From: Pseudomonas baltica
Lineage (GTDB): Bacteria > Pseudomonadota > Gammaproteobacteria > Pseudomonadales > Pseudomonadaceae
Direction of reading: 5' to 3'
Assembly (NCBI RefSeq): GCF_031880315.1
Contig: NZ_CP134771.1
Coordinates: forward strand, 5,080,501 to 5,144,500
Length of the DNA: 64,000 nt
Of this stretch, positions 42,384 through 51,447 are shown piece by piece; within the stretch, counting starts at the first letter, position 1, and the number at the start of each line of letters is the position of its first letter. The notes below the pieces were generated by a model. That model worked only from the letters and a program-made list of their open reading frames with translations, had not been told where the DNA came from and did no database searches. The translations under genes were made by a program, and so were the position numbers.

Positions 42384-43142
42384 ATGACCGAAAAAGTCGT
42401 GGCCCAGGCCGATCCGCAATGGCTTGCGCTGATCGATCAAGCCCGAGACTGGTTCAGTGGTCCGCTGGGACAACTGCTGCTGCGCGAAGAGCAGCACTTG
42501 CTCGAGGACGAACTCGGGCGCTTCTTCGGCGGTTATCTGGTGCATTACGGGCCAGGGGCCGAGCCGCCGCCCGTCGCCGCGCAGGTTCAGCGCAATGTGC
42601 GACTGGGCGCGCCGCTACCGGGTGTCGAGATCATCTGTGAAGAGCAGGCCTGGCCGTTGAGCGAGCATGCTGCCGATGTCGTGGTGCTGCAGCATGGCCT
42701 GGATTTCAGCCTGTCGCCCCATGGACTGTTGCGGGAGGCTGCGCGTAGCGTGCGGCCCGGTGGTCACTTGCTGGTGGTCGGTATCAACCCCTGGAGCCTG
42801 TGGGGGGTGCGCCATGCATTCACCAAGGACGCCCTGAACAAGGCGCGCTGCATTTCCGCCTCGCGGGTCGGCGACTGGCTCAACCTGCTGGGCTTCGCGC
42901 TGGAGAAACGCCGATACGGGTGCTATTGTCCGCCGCTTCAAGCACCTGCCTGGCAGGCGCGAATGGCGGGGTGGGAGCGGCTGGCCGGTGCGAAGCAACT
43001 GGCGGGCGGTGGCGTCTATGTATTAGTGGCACGCAAGATGGTGGTCGGTCTGCGGCCGCTGCGCGAGGCTCGACGCGAACCCATGGGCAAGTTGCTGCCG
43101 CTGCCGCTGGCCAAGGTCAATCGGCGCAACAGCCAGGATTAG
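42384..43142 (+). CDS. Class I SAM-dependent methyltransferase
   Basis: A 252-residue protein with a type 11 methyltransferase core: [20 protein letters not shown] followed by [20 protein letters not shown]. The usual glycine-rich SAM loop is not well conserved, so the SAM site may be degenerate. Its position between gloB and rnhA is conserved in Pseudomonas. It may act on a small molecule; there is no evidence on substrate. The start follows GGAG. Confidence 0.8.
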   Translation: MTEKVVAQADPQWLALIDQARDWFSGPLGQLLLREEQHLLEDELGRFFGGYLVHYGPGAEPPPVAAQVQRNVRLGAPLPGVEIICEEQAWPLSEHAADVVVLQHGLDFSLSPHGLLREAARSVRPGGHLLVVGINPWSLWGVRHAFTKDALNKARCISASRVGDWLNLLGFALEKRRYGCYCPPLQAPAWQARMAGWERLAGAKQLAGGGVYVLVARKMVVGLRPLREARREPMGKLLPLPLAKVNRRNSQD

Positions 43143-43181
43143 GCGCCTGCACCCCGACGAGCATTTTGATGGAAAACGAAT

Positions 43182-43637
43182 ATGAGCGATGAAAGCGTCG
43201 AGATCTTCACCGATGGCGCCTGCAAGGGCAATCCCGGCCCCGGCGGCTGGGGTGCCTTGCTGGTGTGCAAGGGCGTCGAAAAGGAATTGTGGGGTGGCGA
43301 AACCGCTACTACCAATAATCGCATGGAGCTGACAGCGGCCATTCGCGGCCTGCAGGAGCTCAAGCGTTCGTGTGATGTGTTGCTGGTCACCGACTCTGAA
43401 TATGTCATGAAGGGCATTCAGGAGTGGATGGTCAACTGGAAGAAACGCGGCTGGAAAACCGCCGCCAAGCAACCGGTGAAGAATGCCGATCTGTGGCAAC
43501 AACTCGACGAGCAGGTCAATCGTCACAAGGTCAAATGGGAGTGGGTCCGCGGCCACAATGGGCACGCTGGCAACGAGCGCGCTGATGACCTGGCCAATCG
43601 CGGGGTCGATGAGGTTCGCGCGCTCAAGCGCAGCTGA
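43182..43637 (+). CDS. rnhA: Ribonuclease HI
   Basis: A 151-residue RNase H. The catalytic carboxylates are D in [17 protein letters not shown] in [14 protein letters not shown] in [12 protein letters not shown] and D in [11 protein letters not shown], with the histidine in [10 protein letters not shown]. It removes RNA from RNA-DNA hybrids. Confidence 0.97.
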   Translation: MSDESVEIFTDGACKGNPGPGGWGALLVCKGVEKELWGGETATTNNRMELTAAIRGLQELKRSCDVLLVTDSEYVMKGIQEWMVNWKKRGWKTAAKQPVKNADLWQQLDEQVNRHKVKWEWVRGHNGHAGNERADDLANRGVDEVRALKRS

Positions 43638-43762
43638 TCCAGGTCAGCGCCGCAACAGGCCGCGAGAGCACCCGCAGGACAGGCAATGGTCTGACGGTCT
43701 TTCCCAACGGGGGCTGTGTTAGGCTGCCATAATTCACCACGACAGTCGGAAATCTACGAAAC

Positions 43763-44512
43763 ATGGTTCAACGGTACGTCGTCCTCGACACTGAAACTAC
43801 CGGTATGCCCGTCACCGATGGCCACCGCGTCATCGAGATCGGTTGCGTCGAGGTACTCGGTCGGCGCCTCACCGGGCGCAACTTTCACGTCTATCTGCAG
43901 CCCGACCGCGAGAGCGACGACGGGGCGATCGGCGTTCACGGTATCACCACCGAATTTCTGATCGACAAGCCGCGGTTTGCCGAGGTAGCGGATGAATTCT
44001 ACGAGTTCATCAAGGGCGCCGAACTGATCATCCACAACGCCGCATTCGACGTGGGTTTCCTCAACAACGAGTTCAACCTGATCGGCCAACCTGAGCGTGC
44101 CGATCTCAGCCAGTACTGCACGATCCTCGACTCCCTGGCGATGGCACGCGCCCGTCACCCGGGCCAGCGCAACAGCCTGGACGCCCTGTGCAAGCGCTAC
44201 GGCATCGACCTCAGTGGCCGCGACCTGCACGGCGCGCTGCTCGACTCCGAGTTGCTGGCGGACGTCTATCTGGCAATGACCGGTGGCCAGACCAGCCTGT
44301 CGCTGGCTGGCAACTCCAGCGATGGCGAGAGCACGGGTGGGGATCAGGGCAGCGAAATTCGCCGCCTGCCAGAGACCCGTGAACGCAGCCGGGTGATCCT
44401 CGCCAGTGAGGATGAACTCGCTGCCCACGCCGTACGTCTGGAAATCATCGGCAAGTCCGCGGGTGCACCGCCGCTGTGGGTGCAGCTGCTCGACAGCGCT
44501 GCTAACAGTTAA
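43763..44512 (+). CDS. dnaQ: DNA polymerase III epsilon subunit (proofreading exonuclease)
   Basis: A 249-residue DEDDh exonuclease. Exo I is VVLDTETTGMPV, Exo II is IIHNAAFDVGFLNNEF and Exo III is HGALLDSELLADVYLAM. The C-terminal alpha-subunit-binding tail is present. rnhA and dnaQ run in the same direction here; in E. coli they are divergent. Confidence 0.97.
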   Translation: MVQRYVVLDTETTGMPVTDGHRVIEIGCVEVLGRRLTGRNFHVYLQPDRESDDGAIGVHGITTEFLIDKPRFAEVADEFYEFIKGAELIIHNAAFDVGFLNNEFNLIGQPERADLSQYCTILDSLAMARARHPGQRNSLDALCKRYGIDLSGRDLHGALLDSELLADVYLAMTGGQTSLSLAGNSSDGESTGGDQGSEIRRLPETRERSRVILASEDELAAHAVRLEIIGKSAGAPPLWVQLLDSAANS

Positions 44513-44519
44513 GCGCATC

Positions 44520-45080
44520 ATGTCCATTGCAACCGTTGCTGGGGCGGTCTCCATCCGGGTCGCGGATGAAGGGTTTGCTCAGTACGTCGCGGCGGCTGAC
44601 TTCGGCTTTATCGTCAGTGCCTACGCCGATCCGCAGATCGGCGTTGGTGTCGATCACTGGCAGCGTCGTAGCGTTGAACCCTATCGTAAATGCTATGGCA
44701 TCGATCCGGACGAGTTCAGCTTCCTGCTCGAAGATTCTGCCCGAGGCGCAATCTTCGTGGCCTGGCTGGGAGAACGGGCCGTCGGGCATGTGGTGGTCAA
44801 CATCAAATGGAACGGGTTCGCCCATATCGAAGAGCTGGTCGTCGATGCGAGCGCTCGCCGTCGCGGGGTGGCCCGGCAATTGATCGATGTCGCCGGGTTC
44901 TGGGCACGCAAGCACAATCTACCGGGCATCATGCTCGAAACCCAAAGCAACAATCTCGCCGCCTGCCAATTGTATGAGCGTTACGGTTTCGAAATGGGCG
45001 GGGTCGATCACTGGCGTTATCGCGGGATCGATCCGCACACACAGGAGTCGGCGATCTTCTGGTACCTGCTGTTTCCCTGA
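44520..45080 (+). CDS. GNAT acetyltransferase resembling streptothricin acetyltransferases
   Basis: A 186-residue protein. The acetyl-CoA loop is ELVVDASARRRGVARQLIDV, followed by LPGIMLETQSNNLAACQLYE and RYGFEMGGVDHWRYRGI. These segments are very close in my memory to the streptothricin N-acetyltransferase (Sat/Nat) group, though many chromosomal GNAT proteins share them. Streptothricin itself may not be the substrate. It starts 8 bases after dnaQ and could be co-transcribed. Confidence is high for GNAT fold, moderate for the Sat likeness. Confidence 0.75.
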   Translation: MSIATVAGAVSIRVADEGFAQYVAAADFGFIVSAYADPQIGVGVDHWQRRSVEPYRKCYGIDPDEFSFLLEDSARGAIFVAWLGERAVGHVVVNIKWNGFAHIEELVVDASARRRGVARQLIDVAGFWARKHNLPGIMLETQSNNLAACQLYERYGFEMGGVDHWRYRGIDPHTQESAIFWYLLFP

Positions 45081-45083
45081 GCG

Positions 45084-45977
45084 CTACAGGGCAAGCATCG
45101 CTTCGGCTTTTTCCTCGACGATTTCCAGAAAGGTCTTCTGCGCCGCCGATGGCTTTTGCTCATTGAGCGTGAGGCTGTAGAGGGTCACGGGAATGGCCGG
45201 GGAGACCGGGCAACGATCAATGCCGCTGGCTTGCGAGCCCGCCGCGGTAAAGGGATCCACCAGCGCCAGGCCCTCGCCCGCTTCGACCATGCTGCGCATC
45301 ATCTGGTAGGTTTGCACGCGCGTCTGGATGCGCGGGCTCGGCCGTACGCCTTGCAGACGGTTTTCCAGATTCTGGCTAAGCGGGTCCTGCTGTTCGAGAC
45401 CGATCATGCTTTGCCCGGCGGTCTCCTGCAGGGCGATGTACTTTTGTCGGGGCGCCAGCCAGCCGTGCGGCGCCAGCAGCTGTACCTTGCCTTCAAGCAG
45501 CGGGGTGCAAGTGATCTGCGGATGATCAGGGTTGTGCAGGCTGAGGCCCAGATCGCTTTCATGCAGCAACAGCCTGCGGACCATCTCATGACTGGTGTGT
45601 GCGGCCAGACTGCAAGTGGTGTCCTGAAAGCGTCGGCGCAGGGCGGCGATTGCTTTGGGCACCAGTTGCTGAGCGAGGGGTTGCGTGCAATCGACGCGCA
45701 GTGGTGGTTCCTGATGCAAGCGCAGGCCGTGAGCCTGGCGGCGCAGGCGTTCGAGATTACTCTGAAGCGTAGCGAGTTCGGGTTGCAGCACGCGGGTTTC
45801 AGGGGTTGCCTGCAAGCGCCCACGGACTTTGGCGAATAATAGAAAACCCAGCGCCTGCTCGGCTTCCTGCAATGTCGCGGTCACGGTCTCCAGCGGCAGG
45901 CACAGGAACTCCGCAGCGGCGCTGAGGTTGCCGGTCTGCATGATCGCGTCTATTACTTCGATATGCCGTAGTCGCAT
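45084..45977 (-). CDS. LysR-family transcriptional regulator
   Basis: A 297-residue regulator. The winged helix-turn-helix is at residues about 1-60 (IMQTGNLSAAAEFLCLPLET), followed by a linker helix and a substrate-binding-like effector domain. Effector and targets are unknown; neither neighbour is divergent from it, so target prediction by position is not possible. It converges on the GNAT gene with only 3 bases between stops. Confidence 0.88.
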   Translation of the reverse strand: MRLRHIEVIDAIMQTGNLSAAAEFLCLPLETVTATLQEAEQALGFLLFAKVRGRLQATPETRVLQPELATLQSNLERLRRQAHGLRLHQEPPLRVDCTQPLAQQLVPKAIAALRRRFQDTTCSLAAHTSHEMVRRLLLHESDLGLSLHNPDHPQITCTPLLEGKVQLLAPHGWLAPRQKYIALQETAGQSMIGLEQQDPLSQNLENRLQGVRPSPRIQTRVQTYQMMRSMVEAGEGLALVDPFTAAGSQASGIDRCPVSPAIPVTLYSLTLNEQKPSAAQKTFLEIVEEKAEAMLAL

Positions 45978-46114
45978 GGGTGGCGTCCATCTCCAGCAGG
46001 TGAGTGCCCGAGACGCATCCTAACGCAAACGCAGGCGCAAGTAGCAGGGTGCCATCAAGCGAGCGCGGTACTAAGGCGCACCACGCGAGAATGCCAGACA
46101 GTCGCTACTGGATT

Positions 46115-46130
46115 GCTGCGCGAGCGCAGC
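46115..46130. other. Small GC stem-loop below the 76-aa gene
   Basis: GCTGCGC-GA-GCGCAGC lies 8 bases past the stop of the 76-aa gene. There is no T-run on either side, so termination is doubtful. Confidence 0.4.
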
Positions 46131-46138
46131 GAGGATCG

Positions 46139-46369
46139 TCAGATGACGGGAGGAACATACTCGTGCTCGCGCGTGATTTTCACGCCGCTTTGTACCAGCT
46201 CGAATTCGTCGTTACCCAAATGCTTCAGCCGATCACCAATGGCCAATTTATAGGTGACCCCATCAGTGCTGCTGGTGGCATCCACTTCGGATTCCTTGAA
46301 CTCATGCACCGAATAGATACGGCCCTCCGCATCCCGTGCATGAAATTGTCCAACGAGCACTGCAGCCAT
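46139..46369 (-). CDS. Small conserved protein of unknown function, 76 aa
   Basis: A short, soluble, beta-rich protein (VLVGQFHARDAEGRIYSVHE, VTYKLAIGDRLKHLG). I do not recognise a named family. The ATG at 46369 has GAGG about 12 bases upstream; an in-frame GTG at 46420 would lengthen it by 17 residues without a better site. Codon use looks like its neighbours, so I consider it a real gene. Confidence 0.65.
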   Translation of the reverse strand: MAAVLVGQFHARDAEGRIYSVHEFKESEVDATSSTDGVTYKLAIGDRLKHLGNDEFELVQSGVKITREHEYVPPVI

Positions 46370-46619
46370 TTGATTCACAACCTCTGTGTCTAGCGTGTAT
46401 TGATCTGCACGATAGACCACTGTTTTATAGGGGAGTTTAGCGCGGCGGAAAAAATAATCAGGCGCCTGCCGCGTGTCAGCGTTCTGTTATACCACGCGCC
46501 AGCCTTTCGGGCCCGGGAATGTCCCTGCAAAGGCTGTAAAGAACCCGAGCCGGCGGGTAAACTCTCGCCACGCGCCGATCGATACCGGTATCGGCGCATC
46601 GGAATCTAGAGAGTCAGTC

Positions 46620-47324
46620 ATGGGCGCACAGTGGAAAGCAAAACATAGAGAAGCCGCAGCCAACGCCAAAGGGCGGATTTTCGGCAAGCTGGCCAAGGAA
46701 ATTTCGATCGCGGCGCGTTCGGGGGCCGATCCGGACACCAACTCGCGCCTGCGCCTGGTCATCGAGCAAGCCAAAAAGGCCTCGATGACCAAGGAGACCC
46801 TGGAGCGCGCAATCAAGAAGGGCGCCGGTATCGGCGGTGATGCGGTGCAGTACACCTTGGTCAAATACGAAGGCTTCGCACCGCACCAGGTGCCGCTGAT
46901 CGTCGAGTGCCTGACCGATAACGTCAAGCGCACCGTGGCCGAGATTCGCGTGCTGTTTCGCAAGGGCCAGCTTGGCGCGGAAGGTTCGGTGTCGTGGGAT
47001 TTCAACCATGTCGGCATGATCGAAGCCACGCCTGACAGCCCTGAGGCAGACCCGGAAGAGGCAGCTATCGAGGCCGGCGCCCAAGACGTTGAACCGGGCG
47101 AAGAGGGCGCGAGTTTGTTCCTGACTGAGACCACGGACGTCGATGCGGTGCAGAAGGCGTTGCCGGAGCAGGGCTTTACCGTGATTTCGGCGAAAATCGG
47201 TTATATCGCCAAGAATCCGGTAGCTCTCACCGATGAAACGCAGCTGGCTGAAGTCGAAGCGTTCCTGGACGCCATCGATGGTCACGATGACGTGCAGAAC
47301 GTCTATGTCGGCCTGGCGGGCTAA
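46620..47324 (+). CDS. YebC/PmpR-family regulator
   Basis: A 234-residue YebC/TACO1 family protein. Signature stretches are [38 protein letters not shown] and [20 protein letters not shown]. Pseudomonas usually has a PmpR beside ruvC and a second copy like this one elsewhere; this one looks closer to the paralogue group (E. coli YeeN-like). Recent work links the family to translation of difficult sequences; older work treats it as a transcription regulator. Start at 46620 follows AGAGAGTC. Confidence 0.9.
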   Translation: MGAQWKAKHREAAANAKGRIFGKLAKEISIAARSGADPDTNSRLRLVIEQAKKASMTKETLERAIKKGAGIGGDAVQYTLVKYEGFAPHQVPLIVECLTDNVKRTVAEIRVLFRKGQLGAEGSVSWDFNHVGMIEATPDSPEADPEEAAIEAGAQDVEPGEEGASLFLTETTDVDAVQKALPEQGFTVISAKIGYIAKNPVALTDETQLAEVEAFLDAIDGHDDVQNVYVGLAG

Positions 47325-47365
47325 GTACGGGCGGTACTCTGTGCTGGCGCTGCCGGCCTCCTCGC

Positions 47366-47419
47366 GAGCAAGCGTTGCTCCCACAGTTGTATGCTGCGCT
47401 GTGGGAGCAACGCTTGCTC
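47366..47419. repeat. Inverted pair of REP elements, 21-bp perfect arms
   Basis: GAGCAAGCGTTGCTCC continues to CCACAG, and the right arm at 47399-47419 is its exact inverse. The loop is 12 bases. It lies between convergent genes and is the same REP family as at 15718. Confidence 0.88.
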
Positions 47420-47448
47420 TCGAAAGGGCCAGGGCTGCTGGCCAAGCG

Positions 47449-48732
47449 TCAACCTAGCTGCGCCACCACCTCGGCAAAGCTGGGGCGGGCACTGACCTGC
47501 GGCTGGATGCATTGCGCCTGCAGCACCTGCAAGTGCGCGTCCGCGGTCTCGCAATGCGCCAACCATTCCCCCAGTAGAATCCCGAAGGCCCGGACTTCAA
47601 TGCGTTCCAGCGCCTGAGCCAATGGCTGCCCGTCACGCGGATAGAACACCGCCGCCCCAAAATCACCCAGCAGGCATCGGCCGTCAGCCTGATACAGCAG
47701 GTTGTGGGCGTACAAGTCGCCATGGGCGATCCCCAGCCCGTGCAAATGCGCACCCACCGAGGCGATCGCTGCGGTCATCTTGCGCACCGCCTCGATGCTG
47801 AGCGCGAAGCCCTGCGGATACACATCGCGGCTGCACGAGGCAAGGCTGGGCGGGCCGGCCATGTTCAGGTAGGCGCCGTCGATCAGGGTCATCACTAACG
47901 CCTGGGTGCCATGCGGATGGTCATGCACGCGTCCTTCGAGGGGGATCAGATTGGCATGCAGGCCGGCGTGCAGGCAGGCGCGCATTTCGTCCAGCGGCGA
48001 ACCGTCGCTGGTCACCTCGCCTTTGTAGAGCTTGACCGCCACCTCATGGCCATCGCTGCGCCGTGCCCGATGGATGACGCCCGAAGCCCCTTGGCCCAGC
48101 ACTTCCAGCAGTTGCAGTTGAGCCCACCCGATTGTTTGAGTGGGCGGTTCTTCTTGAGGGGCGGCGAAGCCTTCGGGCAATGGATTACCGGCGTACGCCA
48201 GCCATGCCAGGCTGGGCAGGGTCATCAACCACTCCGGCAGTTGTGGCAGCTGATTGGCTGAGATGCGCAGCAATTCCAGGCGTTCGAGGCGCGACAGATC
48301 TGGCAGCGCAGTCAGGCGATTGCCGGCCAGCATGAGCTTTTGCATTTCGGTGCAGTCGCCCAGTTCATCGGGCAACTGCTCGATGCAGTTGTCTGTCAGG
48401 ATCAGCCAGCGCAAGTTCGGCGGCAGGGCTTGCGCCGTTACGCTGACTATACGGTTGGCCTTGAAACCGACCATGCGCAACGAAGTGCAGCGACCCAGGC
48501 AGGGGGGCAGTTCGGTGAACTGGTTGTCCGAGCAGAACAGCACCTGCAGTCTGTGCAGGCGATGGAGGTCCTCTGGCAGGCTGCTGAGGGCGTTGCCGCT
48601 GAGGTTGAGCACCTCGAGGGTATCCGCCAGATCGAAAATGGCCTGGGGGAATTCGCGTAACCCGCAGGACAGGTCCAGTCGGGTCAGGCCGGTCAATCGG
48701 CCGGCTTCAAGGCGTGCGAGGGTGTCGGTCAA
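47449..48732 (-). CDS. Leucine-rich-repeat protein kinase
   Basis: A 427-residue, probably cytoplasmic protein. Residues 1 to about 205 hold seven to eight leucine-rich repeats of the bacterial type (LEVLNLSGNALSSLPEDL, LRWLILTDNCIEQLPDEL, MQKLMLAGNRLTALPDL). Residues 210-427 are a eukaryotic-like kinase: glycine loop LGQGASGVIHRA, VAVKLYKGE lysine, catalytic loop HGDLYAHNLLYQ and LLGDFGAAVFY. All key kinase residues are present. Start is a TTG at 48732 with AGGA ahead, 23 bases after zapE, so it is likely the second gene of that unit. The upstream in-frame part of the open frame overlaps zapE and is not coding. Confidence 0.83.
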   Translation of the reverse strand: MTDTLARLEAGRLTGLTRLDLSCGLREFPQAIFDLADTLEVLNLSGNALSSLPEDLHRLHRLQVLFCSDNQFTELPPCLGRCTSLRMVGFKANRIVSVTAQALPPNLRWLILTDNCIEQLPDELGDCTEMQKLMLAGNRLTALPDLSRLERLELLRISANQLPQLPEWLMTLPSLAWLAYAGNPLPEGFAAPQEEPPTQTIGWAQLQLLEVLGQGASGVIHRARRSDGHEVAVKLYKGEVTSDGSPLDEMRACLHAGLHANLIPLEGRVHDHPHGTQALVMTLIDGAYLNMAGPPSLASCSRDVYPQGFALSIEAVRKMTAAIASVGAHLHGLGIAHGDLYAHNLLYQADGRCLLGDFGAAVFYPRDGQPLAQALERIEVRAFGILLGEWLAHCETADAHLQVLQAQCIQPQVSARPSFAEVVAQLG

Positions 48733-48755
48733 CGGTAATTTTCCTGGAATAGAAG

Positions 48756-49859
48756 TCAGGTCGGGCTGTCGATAGTGCGCAATTGCCCAAGGCGACTGCG
48801 CGTGCGCATCAGGTCGATGGCCTTGGCATCCAATGCCTGATCCAGCGGCCACTGGCTGATGAGGGTAAGGTATTTGTCCTGATCGTAAAGCACGTCGACC
48901 AGATTGATGAAGCGTTGCTGCACGGCGATTGGACACTGGTCGAGCAGGGGCAGATTGTCGATGGTCCAATGATCGAAGCGTCGACACAGCTCCAGATAAT
49001 CCATCACCGCGGTGGGCTGTTCGCACAGATCGCTGAAGTCGAAACCGATACGGCGATCGACGTTCATTCGGGCGCGCAATTGTCGGGTGCCAACTGCCAG
49101 CGCGAACGGCGCCGGGTTGACCGGCAGTTGCAAGGCCTCGCGCTGTTGCCGGTCACCGGGGTAGACGTAGCGGCCTTGGGCGAACTGCTGATTGGCGCCG
49201 GATTCGGGCACGCTGCGGTAGTCCTGATCGCCGCCGACTTCCAGCACCTCCATGCGCTCGTGAATCAGCCGAATCACGGGCAGAAAACGCTCGTGATACA
49301 GCGGATTGGGCAGCAGCCCGGCGGGCGCGTAGTTGGAAGTCACCAGCAGGCATACGCCCCGTTCGAACAAGGCCTTGAACAGGCGCGTGATCAGCATCGC
49401 GTCGCCGATGTCGTGCACATGGAATTCGTCGAAGCACAGCAGGCGGCAATCGGCGAGCAGTTCATCCAGCGTGGTTTGCAACGCGTCTGCGCTGCCACGA
49501 TGGGCGAACATGCCTTGGTGCAGGCGGGCGAAAAAATCGTGGAAATGCACCCGGCGTTTACGACTCAGGGGTACGCCCTGAAAAAAACCATCGAGCAGCC
49601 AGCTCTTTCCGCGCCCCACCGAGCCGTACAAGTACAGCGAACGTGGCGTATTGGCCCCGTCCAGCAACGGCTCGACCCGTTCGGCCATGCTGGCGATGAC
49701 CTGCTGCTGGCCATGGCTCAAGGTGTAGCCCAGCTCGCGGGCCTTGCCGTGAAAATGCTCGATCAGTTGCTGGCCGGCAGCGGGCAAGCTCCGTGCTGCG
49801 CCAGCAGTGGCTGGTCGCGACCATTTGAACCAGGGTTTTTTCGGGGGTGTCGCCGCCAA
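48756..49859 (-). CDS. zapE: Cell division protein ZapE (AFG1-like ATPase)
   Basis: A 367-residue AFG1/LACE1-type ATPase. Walker A is LYGSVGRGKSWLLD, Walker B is LLCFDEFHVHDIGDAM and a sensor-type VTSNYAPAGLLP follows. ZapE binds FtsZ and affects division in E. coli. The frame starts with TTG at 49859, with GAGG 9-12 bases upstream; there is no earlier ATG. A second AFG1 copy may exist elsewhere in the genome, as Pseudomonas often has two; this one is not beside sspA or rplM. Confidence 0.88.
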   Translation of the reverse strand: MAATPPKKPWFKWSRPATAGAARSLPAAGQQLIEHFHGKARELGYTLSHGQQQVIASMAERVEPLLDGANTPRSLYLYGSVGRGKSWLLDGFFQGVPLSRKRRVHFHDFFARLHQGMFAHRGSADALQTTLDELLADCRLLCFDEFHVHDIGDAMLITRLFKALFERGVCLLVTSNYAPAGLLPNPLYHERFLPVIRLIHERMEVLEVGGDQDYRSVPESGANQQFAQGRYVYPGDRQQREALQLPVNPAPFALAVGTRQLRARMNVDRRIGFDFSDLCEQPTAVMDYLELCRRFDHWTIDNLPLLDQCPIAVQQRFINLVDVLYDQDKYLTLISQWPLDQALDAKAIDLMRTRSRLGQLRTIDSPT

Positions 49860-49941
49860 GGGAGCGTCCTCAGGAAATCGAACTGCAGCGATTATACGGA
49901 AAACCGCGGTTCTATTTCGGTGCAGTCATTGCGTGGCTTGA

Positions 49942-50091
49942 ATGGTAGCGCCGATCGCCTGGCGCAACTGGGTGACCTTGGCCAACCCCGACGATCCGGT
50001 GGACGATGCCAGTAAGCCCTGGCCCGCTGACCGTGCCGTGGTGACCGCCGACACCTTGGTACGGTGCTGGCATGGTGGCGTCGGTATTTAA
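49942..50091 (+). pseudogene. 3' relic of a catalase-family peroxidase (SrpA-like)
   Basis: One frame reads MVAPIAWRNWVTLANPDDP then VDDASKPWPADRAVVTADTL and then a stop. The DDP-V-DDA-PWPADR-TL sequence is the conserved C-terminal part of haem catalase-related peroxidases of the SrpA group. The remaining 250 or so residues are missing and a TGA stands just before the ATG, so this is a decayed fragment. Confidence 0.6.
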
Positions 50092-50227
50092 GCGCCATGA
50101 GTGGCTGATTCACCTGCACAAGCCGCTGGGCATCGCCTTCGTGCATGTTGCTGCCGCCTAGTACCACGGCCTGATCCGCCGTGATGGCGTGTTGCAGAGC
50201 ATGGCCTGCGGCGCCGGCAAGAACTGA
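50072..50227 (+). pseudogene. 3' relic of a cytochrome b561 gene
   Basis: The frame reads SVFKRHEWLIHLHKPLGI then AFVHVAAA, a TAG stop, and YHGLIRRDGVLQSM. This is the last membrane helix and tail of cytochrome b561, whose usual form is HVAAALYHHFIRRDGVLRRM. A single substitution turned the leucine codon to TAG, and the helices before it are lost. SrpA-type peroxidases and b561 genes commonly lie side by side, which supports both relic calls. Confidence 0.65.
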
Positions 50228-50230
50228 CCC

Positions 50231-51379
50231 TCAACGCAGCTGGGGCAAGATCCGAATGCAGGTCGCCAGCACATCCTTGCCCAGTTGCGCCGAACGCGCG
50301 CCATTCCAACCCGTACGCGGGTTGGGGGCGTCATCGTGATCCTTGAAGGGCATCTCCAGGGTGAACGACAGGCAATCGAATGTTTCCCCGACGCTGTTGC
50401 AGGCCAGATTCAGATTGGCCTGGCCGGGCTGTGAACGACCATAGCCGTGGACTTGCTGGAAGTCCTGGGTCTGCTCGCACAGCCAGTCGCGAAACTGCTG
50501 CTCCAGCTGCGCGATACGAGGTGTGTATCCTGGGTTGCCTTCGCAGGCGGCGGTGAAGACATGCGGGATTTCTTCGTCACCGTGCACATCGATGAACAGG
50601 TCGACGCCGTATTTTTCCATCTGCTGCATGATAAACAGGACTTCGGGGGCCGTCTCGGCATCGGCGTCCTGCCAGGCACGGTTGAGATCGCGCCCGGCTG
50701 CGTTGGTGCGCAGGTGGCCATGGAAGGCGCCATCGGGGTTGACGTTGGGCACCAGATACACATCGACCTCGGCCAGCAGAGTGGCCAGCGCCGGGTCCGA
50801 GTGCTGCAAGCGCTCGACGATGCCTTCCATGAACCACTCGGCCATATGCTCGCCTGGGTGCTGCTGAGCGATAAACCAGAGCTTGCGCCGGCCGGGTTGG
50901 CCGTTACCTAGGCGCAACAAGGGAATGTCGCGACCCTCCACACTGCGCCCGACCGCCAGCAGCTGCATGCCGGCCTTGTTCAGCGCATCGCTGACCAGCC
51001 GCTCATGGCGAGTGCGGCTATAGGGCTCGAAATAGGCGAACCATGCATCAGGCTGGGTGGAAGAGAGTTCAAAGTGCAACGCCTTGCCGTCGAAGTGCGA
51101 GGGCACGCGGAACCAGTCCTGCTGATCATAGGAGGCCACAGCCTGGTAACCCTGCCAGGCACGCGAAAAGGTCGAGGCGCCGGCGTTTTCGAGCACGAAA
51201 CGATGGACCTCGCCGGGTATCAGGCCGCTGACCTTGAAGTGGAACCACTGAAAATGCTGGCTTTTCGTATCAGGACGAATGGCCAGGCGGACATGCTGGC
51301 GGTCGCTCGCGTCTATGACTTGAATATTGCCGCTGTCGAAGTCGGCGCGGATATCGAGCGAGGGGAGGGCCAGGGTCAT
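50231..51379 (-). CDS. M14-family zinc carboxypeptidase
   Basis: A 382-residue cytosolic protein of the M14 family, subgroup with an N-terminal beta-sandwich domain, as in the eukaryotic cytosolic carboxypeptidases. The zinc ligands are in QQHPGEHMAEWFMEG (H and E) and LFIDVHGDEE (H); NVNPDGAFHGHLR and RDLNRAWQ are substrate-binding; the catalytic glutamate is in FTLEMPFKDH. The start at 51379 gives the conserved N-terminus. Real substrate is unknown; peptide or peptidoglycan side chains are possible. Confidence 0.9.
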   Translation of the reverse strand: MTLALPSLDIRADFDSGNIQVIDASDRQHVRLAIRPDTKSQHFQWFHFKVSGLIPGEVHRFVLENAGASTFSRAWQGYQAVASYDQQDWFRVPSHFDGKALHFELSSTQPDAWFAYFEPYSRTRHERLVSDALNKAGMQLLAVGRSVEGRDIPLLRLGNGQPGRRKLWFIAQQHPGEHMAEWFMEGIVERLQHSDPALATLLAEVDVYLVPNVNPDGAFHGHLRTNAAGRDLNRAWQDADAETAPEVLFIMQQMEKYGVDLFIDVHGDEEIPHVFTAACEGNPGYTPRIAQLEQQFRDWLCEQTQDFQQVHGYGRSQPGQANLNLACNSVGETFDCLSFTLEMPFKDHDDAPNPRTGWNGARSAQLGKDVLATCIRILPQLR

Positions 51380-51447
51380 GGTGTTGAATCCTTGTAGAGT
51401 ACTTATGCGTCGATACTCTACACCCAAGCCGTTGTGTGGCGCAGGGA

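Noticed and set aside
48733..49026. N-terminal extension of the LRR-kinase frame into zapE
   Set aside because: It overlaps certain zapE codons and is compositionally a shadow. The TTG at 48732 with AGGA ahead is a better start.
49892..50309. Short minus-strand frames across the zapE-carboxypeptidase gap
   Set aside because: They have no domain match, while the plus strand carries clear peroxidase and b561 remnants.
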